Position numbers and translations under genes: made by a program
Assembly: GCF_009857915.1 (NCBI RefSeq)
Contig: NZ_WWCM01000001.1
Coordinates: 372,001-436,000 of the forward strand
Source of the DNA: Duganella qianjiadongensis
Lineage (GTDB): Bacteria; Pseudomonadota; Gammaproteobacteria; Burkholderiales; Burkholderiaceae_D
Length of the DNA stretch: 64,000 bases
Direction of reading: 5' to 3'
In this document: positions 28,489-38,238 of the stretch, piece by piece
How positions within the stretch are numbered: the stretch's first letter is position 1
How the letters are laid out: every line of letters begins with the position of its first letter
Notes under the pieces: generated by a model
Databases searched by the model: none
What the model was told of the DNA's origin: nothing
What the model saw: the letters and a program-made list of their open reading frames with translations, nothing else

Positions 28489-29178
28489 CTATTTTTCCGA
28501 CAGCATGTAGCCTACGCTACGCACCGTCTTGATCAAATGCTCGGCTTCCTTCAGGGCTTTACGCAGGCGCAGCACATGCACATCCACCGTGCGCTCTTCG
28601 ATCACCACATGGTCGCCCCAGACCTTATCGAGCAGCTGGCTGCGCGAGAACACGCGCTCGGGATGGGCCAGCAGGAACTTCAGCAGCTTGTACTCGGCGT
28701 GGCCGATATCGATCTTCTGCTGGTCCATCATCACCGTGCAGCTGACCGGATCGAGCACCACATTGGCAGCCCGCATGGTGGCCTGTGCATGTTCCGGCGC
28801 TTTGCGCCGCAGCAGCGCCTTGGCGCGGGCCAGCAGCTCGCGCGGCGAGAACGGCTTGGTGATGTAGTCATCGGCGCCGTTATTCAGGCCGGCCAGCTTG
28901 TCTTCTTCCATGCTTTTTGCCGTCAGCATGATGACAGGGATTTCATTGAAGTGGCGGTCGGCGCGGATGCGCGTCAGCAGGCGCAGGCCGGTCTGGTCCG
29001 GCAGCATCCAGTCCAGCAGTATCAGTTGCGGCGTACGGGTCTGCAGGAAATCCCACGCTTCGCCGCAGCTTTGAACCGCGACGCAGTTCCACCCTGCTTC
29101 GCGCAGGGAGAAGGTCACCAGTTCCACAATCGCCGGCTCATCCTCGACGATCAGAATGGTAGTTTTATCAGATGCCAT
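28489..29178 (-). CDS. phoB: Phosphate regulon response regulator PhoB
   Basis: A 229-residue OmpR/PhoB response regulator. The receiver domain has the acidic pocket (VEDEP), phospho-acceptor Asp56 in LILLDWMLPD, Thr in VIMLTAKS and Lys in DDYITKPFSPREL. The C-terminal winged helix shows YKLLKFLLAHPERVFSRSQL and TVDVHVLRLRKAL. It binds CTGTCA direct repeats, which are abundant in the pstS-ppk intergenic region at 33897-34068. It lies between phoU and phoR. Confidence 0.97.
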   Translation of the reverse strand: MASDKTTILIVEDEPAIVELVTFSLREAGWNCVAVQSCGEAWDFLQTRTPQLILLDWMLPDQTGLRLLTRIRADRHFNEIPVIMLTAKSMEEDKLAGLNNGADDYITKPFSPRELLARAKALLRRKAPEHAQATMRAANVVLDPVSCTVMMDQQKIDIGHAEYKLLKFLLAHPERVFSRSQLLDKVWGDHVVIEERTVDVHVLRLRKALKEAEHLIKTVRSVGYMLSEK

Positions 29179-29220
29179 AGCTCTTTATTTTATTTTAATT
29201 GTGCCGTTCGTTGCGGCAGA

Positions 29221-29934
29221 TTACTCCGCCTGCTCGGGGGCGCTGTTTTCGATCTGTGCTGCCTTGGTGTGGCGGATATCCTTGCCATCGACCACGTAGA
29301 TCACATATTCCGCGATATTCTTGGCGTGATCGCCTATCCGTTCGATCGCCTTGGCCACCCACAGCGTATCGAGCGCTGCCGAAATGGTACGGGGATCTTC
29401 CATCATGAAGGTAATCAGATTACGCATGATGGAGCGGAATTCATGATCGATCACGGCATCCTGGGCGATCAGCTGCAAGGCGCGCTTGCCGTCGTTGCGG
29501 GCAAATGCATCAAGCGCATCGTGCAGCATGTCGCTGGCGTTGGTGGCGATGCCGCGCACCATTTCGTAGTGGCTCACCGTGACGGCGCCGCGTGCATGCA
29601 GGGCCTTGGCGATGCGGGCGATCTTGGTGGCTTCGTCGCCGATGCGCTCCAGATCGGTAATCACCTTGATGGTGGCCATGATGGTGCGCAGATCGTTGGC
29701 CGCCGGCTGACGGCGCACGATCAGATGGCTGCAGGCGTCGTCCAGCGACACTTCCAGCTGGTTGACGGCGTCGTCTTCGCGCATCACGCGGTCAGCCCGC
29801 TCGGGGTTGCCGATGCGGAAGCAGGTCATGGCGTCGAGGAACTGGGTCTCGACGATGCCGCCCATCAGCAATACCTTGGAGCGGATGGACTCTAATTCGT
29901 TGTCGTACTGTTTGGATGAATGCTCACCGATCAT
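29221..29934 (-). CDS. phoU: Phosphate transport regulator PhoU
   Basis: A 237-residue all-helical protein made of two PhoU repeats, with the metal-coordinating motifs ERIGDEATKIARIA (first repeat) and ERIGDHAKNIAEYV (second repeat). PhoU links the PstSCAB transporter to PhoR and prevents Pho activation when phosphate is plentiful. It starts 37 bp after pstB and is followed by phoB. Confidence 0.97.
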   Translation of the reverse strand: MIGEHSSKQYDNELESIRSKVLLMGGIVETQFLDAMTCFRIGNPERADRVMREDDAVNQLEVSLDDACSHLIVRRQPAANDLRTIMATIKVITDLERIGDEATKIARIAKALHARGAVTVSHYEMVRGIATNASDMLHDALDAFARNDGKRALQLIAQDAVIDHEFRSIMRNLITFMMEDPRTISAALDTLWVAKAIERIGDHAKNIAEYVIYVVDGKDIRHTKAAQIENSAPEQAE

Positions 29935-29971
29935 GCTGCTCTCCGTAATCGTGTGGATATTATAAGGTTGA

Positions 29972-30790
<819 letters not shown>

Positions 30791-30810
30791 GGATTATTCG
30801 CTCTATCAGA

Positions 30811-31668
30811 TTAATTCGGTTGTTTCTGGCTAAACACGGTACGCGACAGGATGTTCAGCGCCAGCACGCTGAACGTCACCAGCAGGGCGCCGCCCCAGGC
30901 CAGTTCACGCCAGTTGTCATAAGGGCTCATGGCGAAGCCGTAGATCACCACCGGCAGATTGGCCATAGGCGCATTCATATCGGCGCTGAAGAACTGGTTG
31001 TTCAGGGCGGTGAACAGCAACGGCGCCGTTTCGCCCGAAATCCGCGCCACCGCCAGCAGCACGCCCGTGATCACCCCGGCTTTGACGGCACGCAGACGCA
31101 CCATCAGCGCCACTTTCCAGCGCGGTGCGCCCAGCGCGAACGCGGCTTCCAGCAGGCTGTTAGGCACCAGTCGCAGCATATTGTCGGTGGTGCGCACCAC
31201 CACCGGCACGGCGATCAGGGCCAGTGCGATGGAGCCCGCGTAGCCCGAGTAGTGCTTGGCCGTCGCCACATACATGGCCCAGACGAACATGCCGATCACG
31301 ATGGACGGTGCCGACAGCATGATGTCGGTGACGAAGCGGGTCAGGTTGGCCACCTTGTTCTCTTCGCCGTATTCGGCCAGATAGATACCGGCCAGTATGC
31401 CGATCGGGGTGCTGATCAGGGTAGACAGGCTGACGATCATCACCGTGCCGAAAATGGCATTCATCAGGCCACCGCCTTCGCTGCCCGGCGCCGGCGTGGT
31501 CTGGGTGAACATATTCACGCTCAGCGCGCCGAAGCCTTTCACGATCAGCGTAATCAGTATCCAAGCCAGCACCAGCAGGCCGATCGACATGGCGCCCACC
31601 GACAGCGCAATGCCGATGCGGTGAGTCAGCAGGCGCTTGCGGTACACCGGATTCATAACTTGCTTCAT
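30811..31668 (-). CDS. pstA: Phosphate ABC transporter permease PstA
   Basis: A 285-residue permease with six predicted membrane helices. The conserved EAA-type loop reads [19 protein letters not shown]. It forms the inner-membrane channel with PstC. Its ATG overlaps the pstC stop by 4 bp (ATGA), implying translational coupling and equal stoichiometry. Confidence 0.97.
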   Translation of the reverse strand: MKQVMNPVYRKRLLTHRIGIALSVGAMSIGLLVLAWILITLIVKGFGALSVNMFTQTTPAPGSEGGGLMNAIFGTVMIVSLSTLISTPIGILAGIYLAEYGEENKVANLTRFVTDIMLSAPSIVIGMFVWAMYVATAKHYSGYAGSIALALIAVPVVVRTTDNMLRLVPNSLLEAAFALGAPRWKVALMVRLRAVKAGVITGVLLAVARISGETAPLLFTALNNQFFSADMNAPMANLPVVIYGFAMSPYDNWRELAWGGALLVTFSVLALNILSRTVFSQKQPN

Positions 31669-32702
31669 TTGACGCCTTCCTTGCGAGACATGCCAGCCAG
31701 CATCAGCTTGGCGGCGGACAGAACGATAAAGGTGATCACGAACAGGATCAGTGCCAGCGCAAACAGCGACGAGGTATGCAGCGGCGTATCCGATTCGGCA
31801 AATTCATTGGCCAGCGTGGACGCGATCGAGTTCCCGGCCGCGAACAGCGACCACGACAGCTTGTTGGCGTTACCGATCACAAAGGTCACCGCCATGGTTT
31901 CGCCCAGCGCGCGGCCCAGCCCCAGCATCACACCGCCCACCACGCCGGTCTTGGTGTAAGGCAGCACGATCTTGCGCACCACTTCCCAGCGCGTGCAGCC
32001 GAGACCGTAGGCCGATTCTTTCAGCACGGCGGGCACGATTTCGAACACATCGCGCATCACCGAGGAAATGAAAGGAATGATCATCACGGCCAGAATCAGG
32101 GCGGCGGTCAGGATACCGATGCCCATGGTGGGACCGGCGAAGAACTGGCCGATAATCGGCAGCGGGCCCAGCACGCTCTTCAGCAGCGGCTGCACATAGT
32201 CGCCGAACAGGGGCGCGAATACGAACAGGCCCCACATGCCGTAGATGATGGACGGAATGCCGGCCAGCAGTTCCACTGCCGTCCCCAGCGGGCGACGCAG
32301 TCCGGCCGGGCAGATTTCAGTCAGGAACAGGGCAATGCCGAAGCTGACCGGGAAAGCGATCAGCAGCGCAATGCCGGAGGTGGCCAGCGTGCCGACGATG
32401 GCGATCGCCGCGCCGTACTGGTCATTGACCGGGTCCCACTCCACCGTGGTGATGAAACGGGGGCCGAACTCCTTGAAAGCCGGCCAGGCGCCCACCATCA
32501 GCGAGACGATAATCCCCAGCAGCACCGCCAGCACGGATAGTGCAAACAGCATGGTGGTTTTGTGGAAGAAGAAATCCTGTATGCGCTGCTTGCGCATGGT
32601 GCGATGCATGGCGCGCTGTGCTGCATCATCGGTGGTGGTGGCTATTGCCATCTGGACTGGCTCGTTAGTATTCAAGGGCGTGGAAGTGATGTCAGCACTC
32701 AT
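31665..32702 (-). CDS. pstC: Phosphate ABC transporter permease PstC
   Basis: A 345-residue permease from the ATG at 32702 ([15 protein letters not shown]); a further in-frame start lies 12 codons upstream but within the intercistronic hairpin. The EAA loop reads [20 protein letters not shown] hydrophilic cytoplasmic N-terminus of about 50 residues precedes six helices. It is separated from pstS by about 93 bp carrying two stem-loops, and overlaps pstA. Confidence 0.96.
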   Translation of the reverse strand: MSADITSTPLNTNEPVQMAIATTTDDAAQRAMHRTMRKQRIQDFFFHKTTMLFALSVLAVLLGIIVSLMVGAWPAFKEFGPRFITTVEWDPVNDQYGAAIAIVGTLATSGIALLIAFPVSFGIALFLTEICPAGLRRPLGTAVELLAGIPSIIYGMWGLFVFAPLFGDYVQPLLKSVLGPLPIIGQFFAGPTMGIGILTAALILAVMIIPFISSVMRDVFEIVPAVLKESAYGLGCTRWEVVRKIVLPYTKTGVVGGVMLGLGRALGETMAVTFVIGNANKLSWSLFAAGNSIASTLANEFAESDTPLHTSSLFALALILFVITFIVLSAAKLMLAGMSRKEGVK

Positions 32703-32726
32703 ATAGTGATCTCGTCGATGGAAGCT

Positions 32727-32787
32727 AGCCTGCGCCACCCGGACGGGAAGCGCAGGCTAACCCCCTCGCCGCCGCAGCAGCGAGGGG
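32727..32787 (-). promoter_or_regulatory. Two stem-loops between pstS and pstC
   Basis: Stem 1: CCCCTCGC (32762-32769) with GCGAGGGG (32780-32787). Stem 2: AGCCTGCGC (32727-32735) with GCGCAGGCT (32750-32758). Neither has a clean U-tract. In the pst operon they probably protect the abundant pstS message and attenuate read-through, giving more binding protein than permease. Confidence 0.6.
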
Positions 32788-32795
32788 ACTACAGA

Positions 32796-33842
32796 TTAGT
32801 AGATTGCTTTACCCGAAGCGTCTTTCAGGTTGGCTTTCCATGCGTCCTGCACCTGTTTCACCACGGCTGGTGGCAGTGGCACGTAGTCCAGTTCAACTGC
32901 AGCAGCGCCGCCGTTCTTGAAGGCCCAGTCGAAGAACTTGATGACTTCCTTGCCTTTGTTCGCGTCAGCCTGCGCTTTGTGCATCAGGATGAAGGACACA
33001 CCGGTGATAGGCCACGAGTTTTTACCAGCCTGGTCGGTCAGTACCACGCCGAAGCCCGGGGTTTTGGTCCATTCGGCATTGGCAGCAGCGGCTTTGAAAA
33101 AGTCGTCGTCAGGCTGCAGGTAGTTGCCATCCTTGTTTTTCAGCTGGGTGTGCGACATCTTGTTTTTCTTGGCATAAGCCCACTCGACGTAGCCGATCGA
33201 ACCCTTGATACGCTGTACGTTGGCAGCAACGCCTTCGTTGCCTTTACCGCCTACGCCGACCACCCATTTCACTGCGGTGCCGGCACCGATCTGGGTTTTG
33301 AAGGCAGGGCTGGTTTTCGACAGGTAGTCGGTGAACAGGAAGGAAGTGCCCGAACCGTCAGCGCGGTGTACCACGGTGATTTCGCCGGCAGGGATTTTCA
33401 CGCCAGGGTTCAGCGCAGCGATTTCCGGGGCATTCCAGTTGGTGATCTTGCCCAGATAGATGTCGGCAACGACCGGGCCGGTCAGCTTCAGCTGGCCAGG
33501 GGCCACGCCGTCCAGATTGACCACGGTAACCACGCCACCCATGATGGCCGGGAACTGCATCAGGCCTTCGGCGTCCAGTTCTTCGGCTTTCAGCGGCATG
33601 TCGGATGCGCCGAAGTCCACGGTTTTGGCTTTGATCTGCTTGATGCCGGCGCCCGAGCCGACGGACTGGTAGTTCAGACCGTTACCGGTGCTGGCTTTGT
33701 ACGCTTCCGCCCATTTCGCATAGATAGGGTATGGGAAGGTTGCGCCGGCGCCGGTCATATCGGCGGCGTGAGCAGCGGACGAGAATGCCATTACAGCAGC
33801 CGCGCCAACTACCAGAGAGGAAAACAAGTGTTTCAGTCGCAT
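32796..33842 (-). CDS. pstS: Phosphate-binding periplasmic protein PstS
   Basis: A 348-residue exported binding protein. The signal peptide is cleaved after SSAAHA (about residue 26). Phosphate-ligand segments are visible: MTGAGATFPYPIYAKWAEAY, YQSVGSGAGIKQIKAKTVDFGASDMPL and RADGSGTSFLFTDYL. It delivers phosphate to PstCA. It is first in the pst-pho unit and is preceded by a clear Pho box (33897-33913) with a -10 element about 11 bp further, the arrangement of a PhoB-activated promoter. Confidence 0.97.
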   Translation of the reverse strand: MRLKHLFSSLVVGAAAVMAFSSAAHAADMTGAGATFPYPIYAKWAEAYKASTGNGLNYQSVGSGAGIKQIKAKTVDFGASDMPLKAEELDAEGLMQFPAIMGGVVTVVNLDGVAPGQLKLTGPVVADIYLGKITNWNAPEIAALNPGVKIPAGEITVVHRADGSGTSFLFTDYLSKTSPAFKTQIGAGTAVKWVVGVGGKGNEGVAANVQRIKGSIGYVEWAYAKKNKMSHTQLKNKDGNYLQPDDDFFKAAAANAEWTKTPGFGVVLTDQAGKNSWPITGVSFILMHKAQADANKGKEVIKFFDWAFKNGGAAAVELDYVPLPPAVVKQVQDAWKANLKDASGKAIY

Positions 33843-33896
33843 ATCAAGTCCTTTGTTATGACGGGTTAGGATGCTGCGCAGTCTAACCAGCGTTTG

Positions 33897-33913
33897 TGAC
33901 AGCTTTATGACAT
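33897..33913 (-). promoter_or_regulatory. Pho box of pstS
   Basis: Reverse strand: ATGTCATAAAGCTGTCA, two TGTCA half-sites 11 bp apart, almost identical to the E. coli Pho box. TAGACT lies 11 bp downstream as a -10, with the box replacing the -35. Confidence 0.85.
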
Positions 33914-33995
33914 GAACAAAAAATCCTGAAATTTCCCACTAGCCGACTGGAATAGACCCCGCACACTATGAGAAGTTCATCCGGATAGGACTAAT

Positions 33996-34068
33996 ATGAC
34001 AGAGAGTGCTGTCATATTTCGCGCTTTATGACAGGCTTTTATGACAGCTTCTGTCACGGACTTGTCAT
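33996..34068 (+). promoter_or_regulatory. Cluster of Pho half-sites upstream of ppk
   Basis: Half-sites (CTGTCA or its complement): ATGACAG 33996-34002, CTGTCAT 34009-34015, ATGACAG 34028-34034, ATGACAG 34041-34047, CTGTCA 34051-34056 and TTGTCA 34062-34067. The last two are a forward direct repeat at 11-bp spacing and are followed 11 bp later by TACACT (34079-34084) as a -10 for ppk. The first two form an inverted repeat. With the pstS box, the 301-bp gap (33843-34143) holds at least eight half-sites in both orientations. Confidence 0.75.
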
Positions 34069-34143
34069 ATTTGCTGCTTACACTGTTACAACATTTACGT
34101 CATCTGGCGTAGAATGCCATAATTGCAAGGTGAATAAAAAGAC

Positions 34144-36240
34144 ATGAAGCCCGATCTGTCCGCTGATATTAGCAAGACCTCCGCCTTCCTCGACCGGGAA
34201 ATTTCGCAACTGATGTTCAACCGGCGTGTGCTGGCGCAAGCCGAAGACCGCGCCATCCCCCTGCTGGAACGGCTGCGCTATTTATGTATCGCCAGCAGCA
34301 ACCTCGACGAGTTCTTCGAAGTACGGGTGGCCAGCCTGCTGGCGGCCGGCACCATAGACGGCACCCTGTCCAACCACCCTGCTCTGGTCGCCACGCTCAA
34401 CCGCATCAGCGACGAATGCCACGCACTGGTCGAGCACCAGTACGAAATCCTCAATCAGGAAGTGCTGCCGCAGCTGGCCGAAGCGGGCGTGCATCTGGTG
34501 CGCCACAATGAGCGCAATGCAGCCCAGCGGGCCTGGGTCAAGGAATATTTCGACAATGAAGTCCGTCCCCTGCTCACCCCTATCGGCCTCGATCCGGCCC
34601 ACCCCTTCCCGCAGGTGGTCAACAAGAGCCTGAACTTTATCGTCTCGCTGTCCGGCAAAGATGCCTTCGGGCGCGGCACCGCCATCGCGATTGTCAAGGC
34701 GCCGCGTGTACTGCCTAGGATTATCCGCCTGCCCGACCACCTGTCGGACCATGGCGGCATATCGTTCTGCCTGCTGTCCTCGGTCATCCACGCCCACATT
34801 TCCGACCTGTTTGCCGGCCGCGAAGTGCTGGCCTATTCGCAGTTCCGCGTCACCCGCGACAGCGACCTGTGGGTAGATGAAGACGAAGTGAAAAATCTGC
34901 GTCAGGCCCTGAAGGGCGAGCTGCAGGGCCGTCAGTTCGGCAAATCGGTGCGGCTGGAAGTGGCCATGAACTGTCCGCCCGAACTGTCGCAATTCCTGCT
35001 CAACCAGTTCGGCCTTGACCAGAGCCGGCTGTATGCGGTGAACGGCCCGGTAAATCTGGTACGGCTGACGGAAATTACCGATCATGTCAACGAACCGGCG
35101 CTGCGCTTCCCGCCCTTCATCCCCGGCAATGCGCGCAAAAATGCCAACCTCGATATTTTTGCCGAACTGCGCCAGCACGACATTCTGCTGCACCACCCCT
35201 ACCAGACTTTCCAGACCGTTATCGATTTCATCCGCAGTGCCGCCACCGATCCCCATGTGGTGGCCATCAAGCAGACCATCTACCGCACCGGCATGAACTC
35301 GGACCTGATGGAATCGCTGATACTGGCGGCCCAGCAGGGCAAGGAAGTCACCGTCATCGTCGAACTCAAGGCCCGCTTCGACGAAGAAGCCAATATTAAC
35401 TGGGCCGACAAGCTGGAACAGGCCGGCGCGCAAGTGGTGTATGGCGTGGTGGGCCTGAAAACCCATGCCAAGGTAGCGCTGGTGATCCGCCGCGAAGGCC
35501 AGAAACTGCGCTACTACGCCCACCTCGGCACGGGCAACTACCACCCCAGCACCACCAAGTTCTACACCGACTTCGGCCTGCTCACCTGCCACGACGGCAT
35601 TGCGCGCGAAGTCAACGAAGTGTTCATCCACCTGACCAGCCTGACCAAGCCGCACCGCCTGTCGCACCTGTGGCTGGCGCCGTTTGCGCTGCAGAACGAA
35701 ATCATCAAGGCGATCCGCAATGAAGCACGCATCGCGCGCGCGGGACGGCCGGCGCGAATTATTGTTAAAATCAATGCACTGGTCGACGAATCGGTGATCC
35801 GCGCGCTGTATGCTGCTTCCAAGGACGGCGTGAAGATCGATCTGATCGTGCGCGGTGCCTGCACCCTGAAACCGGGCGTGCCCGGCCTGTCGGAAAACAT
35901 CCGCGTGCGCTCCATCATAGGCCGCTTCCTCGAACATAGCCGGATCTATTATTTCCGCAACGATCTGGCACACGACATCCTGCTGGCCAGCGCCGACTGG
36001 ATGAGCCGTAATCTGTTCCGCCGTATCGAAGTGGCTTTCCCTGTGCTGGATAAGCATCTGAAACGGCGGGTGCTGGCGGAAGGACTCAACCCTTATCTCA
36101 AGGACAACACTAATGCGTGGGAACTGGAACCTAGCGGCCACTACCAGCGCCGCAAACCGCGCGCCAAGCAGTCGCCCCTGAGCGCACAGCAGCACCTGAT
36201 GGCAACGCTGGGTACACCCAGCCCGCAACTGGAGGAGTGA
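34144..36240 (+). CDS. ppk: Polyphosphate kinase PPK1
   Basis: A 698-residue PPK1, normal length. It starts FLDREISQLMFNRRVLAQAED (helical N domain), with the conserved YLCIASSNLDEFFEVR. The catalytic core has two PLD-like halves: LKTHAKVALVIRREGQKLRYYAHLG carries the phospho-accepting His, and GRFLEHSRIYYFRND the second active-site His. It reversibly makes polyphosphate from ATP. Pho boxes upstream indicate PhoB control shared with divergent pstS. sixA starts 1 bp after its stop. Confidence 0.97.
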   Translation: MKPDLSADISKTSAFLDREISQLMFNRRVLAQAEDRAIPLLERLRYLCIASSNLDEFFEVRVASLLAAGTIDGTLSNHPALVATLNRISDECHALVEHQYEILNQEVLPQLAEAGVHLVRHNERNAAQRAWVKEYFDNEVRPLLTPIGLDPAHPFPQVVNKSLNFIVSLSGKDAFGRGTAIAIVKAPRVLPRIIRLPDHLSDHGGISFCLLSSVIHAHISDLFAGREVLAYSQFRVTRDSDLWVDEDEVKNLRQALKGELQGRQFGKSVRLEVAMNCPPELSQFLLNQFGLDQSRLYAVNGPVNLVRLTEITDHVNEPALRFPPFIPGNARKNANLDIFAELRQHDILLHHPYQTFQTVIDFIRSAATDPHVVAIKQTIYRTGMNSDLMESLILAAQQGKEVTVIVELKARFDEEANINWADKLEQAGAQVVYGVVGLKTHAKVALVIRREGQKLRYYAHLGTGNYHPSTTKFYTDFGLLTCHDGIAREVNEVFIHLTSLTKPHRLSHLWLAPFALQNEIIKAIRNEARIARAGRPARIIVKINALVDESVIRALYAASKDGVKIDLIVRGACTLKPGVPGLSENIRVRSIIGRFLEHSRIYYFRNDLAHDILLASADWMSRNLFRRIEVAFPVLDKHLKRRVLAEGLNPYLKDNTNAWELEPSGHYQRRKPRAKQSPLSAQQHLMATLGTPSPQLEE

Positions 36241-36241
36241 A

Positions 36242-36709
36242 ATGGACTTGATCCTGTGGCGCCATGCGGAAGCGGAAGAGCAGCAGGCGGGCATGGCCGA
36301 TCTGGAACGCGCACTGACCGGCAAAGGCCAGAAGCAGGCGCGCCGCATGGGCCAGTGGCTGGGCTCGCAACTACCCGATAGCTGCAAGGTACTGGTCAGC
36401 CCGGCCGTGCGTACCCTGCAGACGGCCGAAGCGCTGGGGCGCAAATTCCGCATCCACAATGATCTGGCGCCGGGCGCCGATCCGGTCGACATCCTGAAAG
36501 CGGCCAACTGGCCCGGCAACAAGGATTCCGTGCTGGTGGTGGGCCATCAGCCCACGCTGGGACAGGTGGCGGCGCTGCTGATGACGGGCGAAGATATGGA
36601 CTGGGAAATGCGCAAGGCCAGCGCGTGGTGGTTCTGCCAGCGCGAGGCGGGCGATGCGGCCAGCCTGTATCTGAAAGCCGTCATGGCGGCTGATCTGGTC
36701 ATGAAATAA
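36242..36709 (+). CDS. sixA: Phosphohistidine phosphatase SixA
   Basis: A 155-residue histidine phosphatase of the SixA type. The catalytic motif LILWRHAEAEE is at the N-terminus (RHG/RHA motif), with VLVSPAVRTLQTAEALG and the second histidine in LVVGHQPTLGQVA. SixA dephosphorylates histidine on HPt or phosphotransfer proteins (ArcB, PTSNtr in E. coli). It starts 1 bp after ppk, where many bacteria have ppx instead, so it is probably co-expressed with ppk under PhoB control. Confidence 0.92.
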   Translation: MDLILWRHAEAEEQQAGMADLERALTGKGQKQARRMGQWLGSQLPDSCKVLVSPAVRTLQTAEALGRKFRIHNDLAPGADPVDILKAANWPGNKDSVLVVGHQPTLGQVAALLMTGEDMDWEMRKASAWWFCQREAGDAASLYLKAVMAADLVMK

Positions 36710-36748
36710 GAGCGGACTGAGCTAGCGCAAATACCGCTTACGCCAGCC

Positions 36749-36776
36749 TTGTAAATCGGCAATTGGCTGCTAGAGT
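36749..36776 (+). promoter_or_regulatory. Putative promoter of the 38-codon membrane ORF
   Basis: -35 TTGTAA (36749-36754), 16-bp spacer, -10 TAGAGT (36771-36776), 30 bp before the start codon. Moderate match only. Confidence 0.4.
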
Positions 36777-36805
36777 GAAAGCGTATCAACCAGAGGGAGG
36801 ATCGC

Positions 36806-36922
36806 ATGTTCACCTTGCTCACCATGGGTATCTTCGGCGGAATGATAGCCCTAGTCGTATATGAAATTATCGTTGAAACGCGCGGCAGCAAACACAAACT
36901 GATGGACCGCTATCACGAATAG
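36806..36922 (+). CDS. Small single-span membrane protein, 38 aa, unknown function
   Basis: An ORF of 38 codons starting MFTLLTMGIFGGMIALVVYE and ending DRYHE. A strong Shine-Dalgarno sequence, GAGGGAGG, sits 6 bases before the ATG. Residues 1-21 form one hydrophobic helix, followed by a charged tail (ETRGSKHKLMDRYHE) predicted to be cytoplasmic. A candidate promoter precedes it and a strong terminator with a T-run follows, so it looks like an independent small gene. I recognise no family. Confidence 0.6.
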   Translation: MFTLLTMGIFGGMIALVVYEIIVETRGSKHKLMDRYHE

Positions 36923-36945
36923 CCCGGACGGCCATGAGCCAGACA

Positions 36946-36986
36946 GGCGCCTGCAGCAGATCGCTGCCGGCGCCTTTGTTTTTTTT
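36946..36986 (+). terminator. Rho-independent terminator after the 38-codon ORF
   Basis: Stem GGCGCC (36946-36951) with GGCGCC (36969-36974) and inner GCAGC/GCTGC, followed by TTTGTTTTTTTT. A strong forward terminator, which also separates this ORF from the convergent polyamine-binding protein gene. Confidence 0.85.
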
Positions 36987-37024
36987 GCGCTGCAGCCGTG
37001 GCTGCAGCGCAGCTTGGCTGCTGA

Positions 37025-38125
37025 TTACATGCCGGTCTTGAACTTGGTGTAGAGACGGGTAATGTTGCGGCGGATATCCGCCGGCACGGCTTCGGGCGCG
37101 GCCATGCGCTGCTTGTCCGCATCGGTCAGGAACACCGTATGGTTGCCCGCGATATCCTTGCGCACAAACTTCACGCTGGCCGAGTTCGGGTTGGCATAGA
37201 ACACCTTGTTGGTCAGGCTGGCATGCACTTCCGGACGCATGATGTAGTTCATCCACAGGTGGGCATTGTTCGGGTGCGGTGCATCAGCCGGAATCGCCAT
37301 GGTATCGAACACCAGTGCCGCCGAAGTCTTAGGCACCAGCACTTCGATCACATTGCCGTTTTTAGCATCGATGGCACGCTGGCGCGCAATATTGATGTCG
37401 CCCGACCAGCCCAGCGCCACGCAGACGGCGCCGTTGGCCATGTCATTGATATAACCGGACGAACTGAACAGAGTTACGTAAGGACGGATGGATTGCAGCA
37501 GCTTGCCCGCTTCCGCGTAGTCGGCGGCATTTTTCGAATAGGCCGGTTTGCCCAGATAGATCAGCGCGGCCGGCAGTACTTCGGACGGCGAATCGAGGAA
37601 GGATACGCCGCATGATTTCAGCTTGGCTGCATATTTCGGGTTGAAGATCAGGTCCCAGGCATTGTCCGGCATGGGCATGCCGCCCAGCGCCGCCTTGACC
37701 TTGTTCACATTGATGCCCACCGTGGTGTAGCCCCACAGCCAGTCGATCAGGTATTCATTGTTCGGATCGATGCTGGCCAGCTTGGCCTGGATGGCAGGAT
37801 CCATGTTTTTCAGATTGCTCAGCTTGCTCTTGTCGAGCTTGCGCAGCAGCTTGGCATCGATCTGCAGGCGCGCCCATTGCGCCGTCGGCACCACGATGTC
37901 ATAGCCCGATTTGCCAGCAGTCAACTTCGAATTCAGAATCTCGTTGTTATCGAACAGGTCATAGCGCACCTTGATACCGGTTTCCTTCTCGAAATTCTTC
38001 ACGGTATCGTCGGCGATGTAGTCCGACCAGTTGTAGATATTGAGGACTTTTTCCTCCTGCGCCTGCACGGCACCTGCCATCAGACCGGCTGCCAGCATCA
38101 GACCGCCAACGAACTTCCCTGCCAT
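37025..38125 (-). CDS. Periplasmic polyamine-binding protein (PotF/PotD family)
   Basis: A 366-residue exported binding protein from the ATG at 38125, preceded by GGAGGTGTT. The signal peptide ends around AGAVQA. The mature protein begins EEKVLNIYNWSDYIADDTVK, a PotF/PotD hallmark; other binding segments are YDLFDNNEILNSKL, YDIVVPTAQW and NDMANGAVCVALGWSGD. PotF binds putrescine, PotD spermidine; the ligand is not resolved by eye. No permease or ATPase genes (potGHI) are adjacent, so it works with a transporter elsewhere or as a sensor. Confidence 0.9.
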   Translation of the reverse strand: MAGKFVGGLMLAAGLMAGAVQAQEEKVLNIYNWSDYIADDTVKNFEKETGIKVRYDLFDNNEILNSKLTAGKSGYDIVVPTAQWARLQIDAKLLRKLDKSKLSNLKNMDPAIQAKLASIDPNNEYLIDWLWGYTTVGINVNKVKAALGGMPMPDNAWDLIFNPKYAAKLKSCGVSFLDSPSEVLPAALIYLGKPAYSKNAADYAEAGKLLQSIRPYVTLFSSSGYINDMANGAVCVALGWSGDINIARQRAIDAKNGNVIEVLVPKTSAALVFDTMAIPADAPHPNNAHLWMNYIMRPEVHASLTNKVFYANPNSASVKFVRKDIAGNHTVFLTDADKQRMAAPEAVPADIRRNITRLYTKFKTGM

Positions 38126-38238
38126 AACACCTCCGAAATAGGAAACGATCACTAGCCCGCATGATCGGGCATAGCTGGCAGGGATGCAAGGAATTCTGTA
38201 GAAAAAAGCGCCTAAAGCGGCTCCTGTCGCGTGCCGGC

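Noticed and set aside
34282..36522. A 746-codon reverse open frame opposite ppk and sixA
   Set aside because: Shadow of ppk/sixA, no start signals, low-complexity composition.
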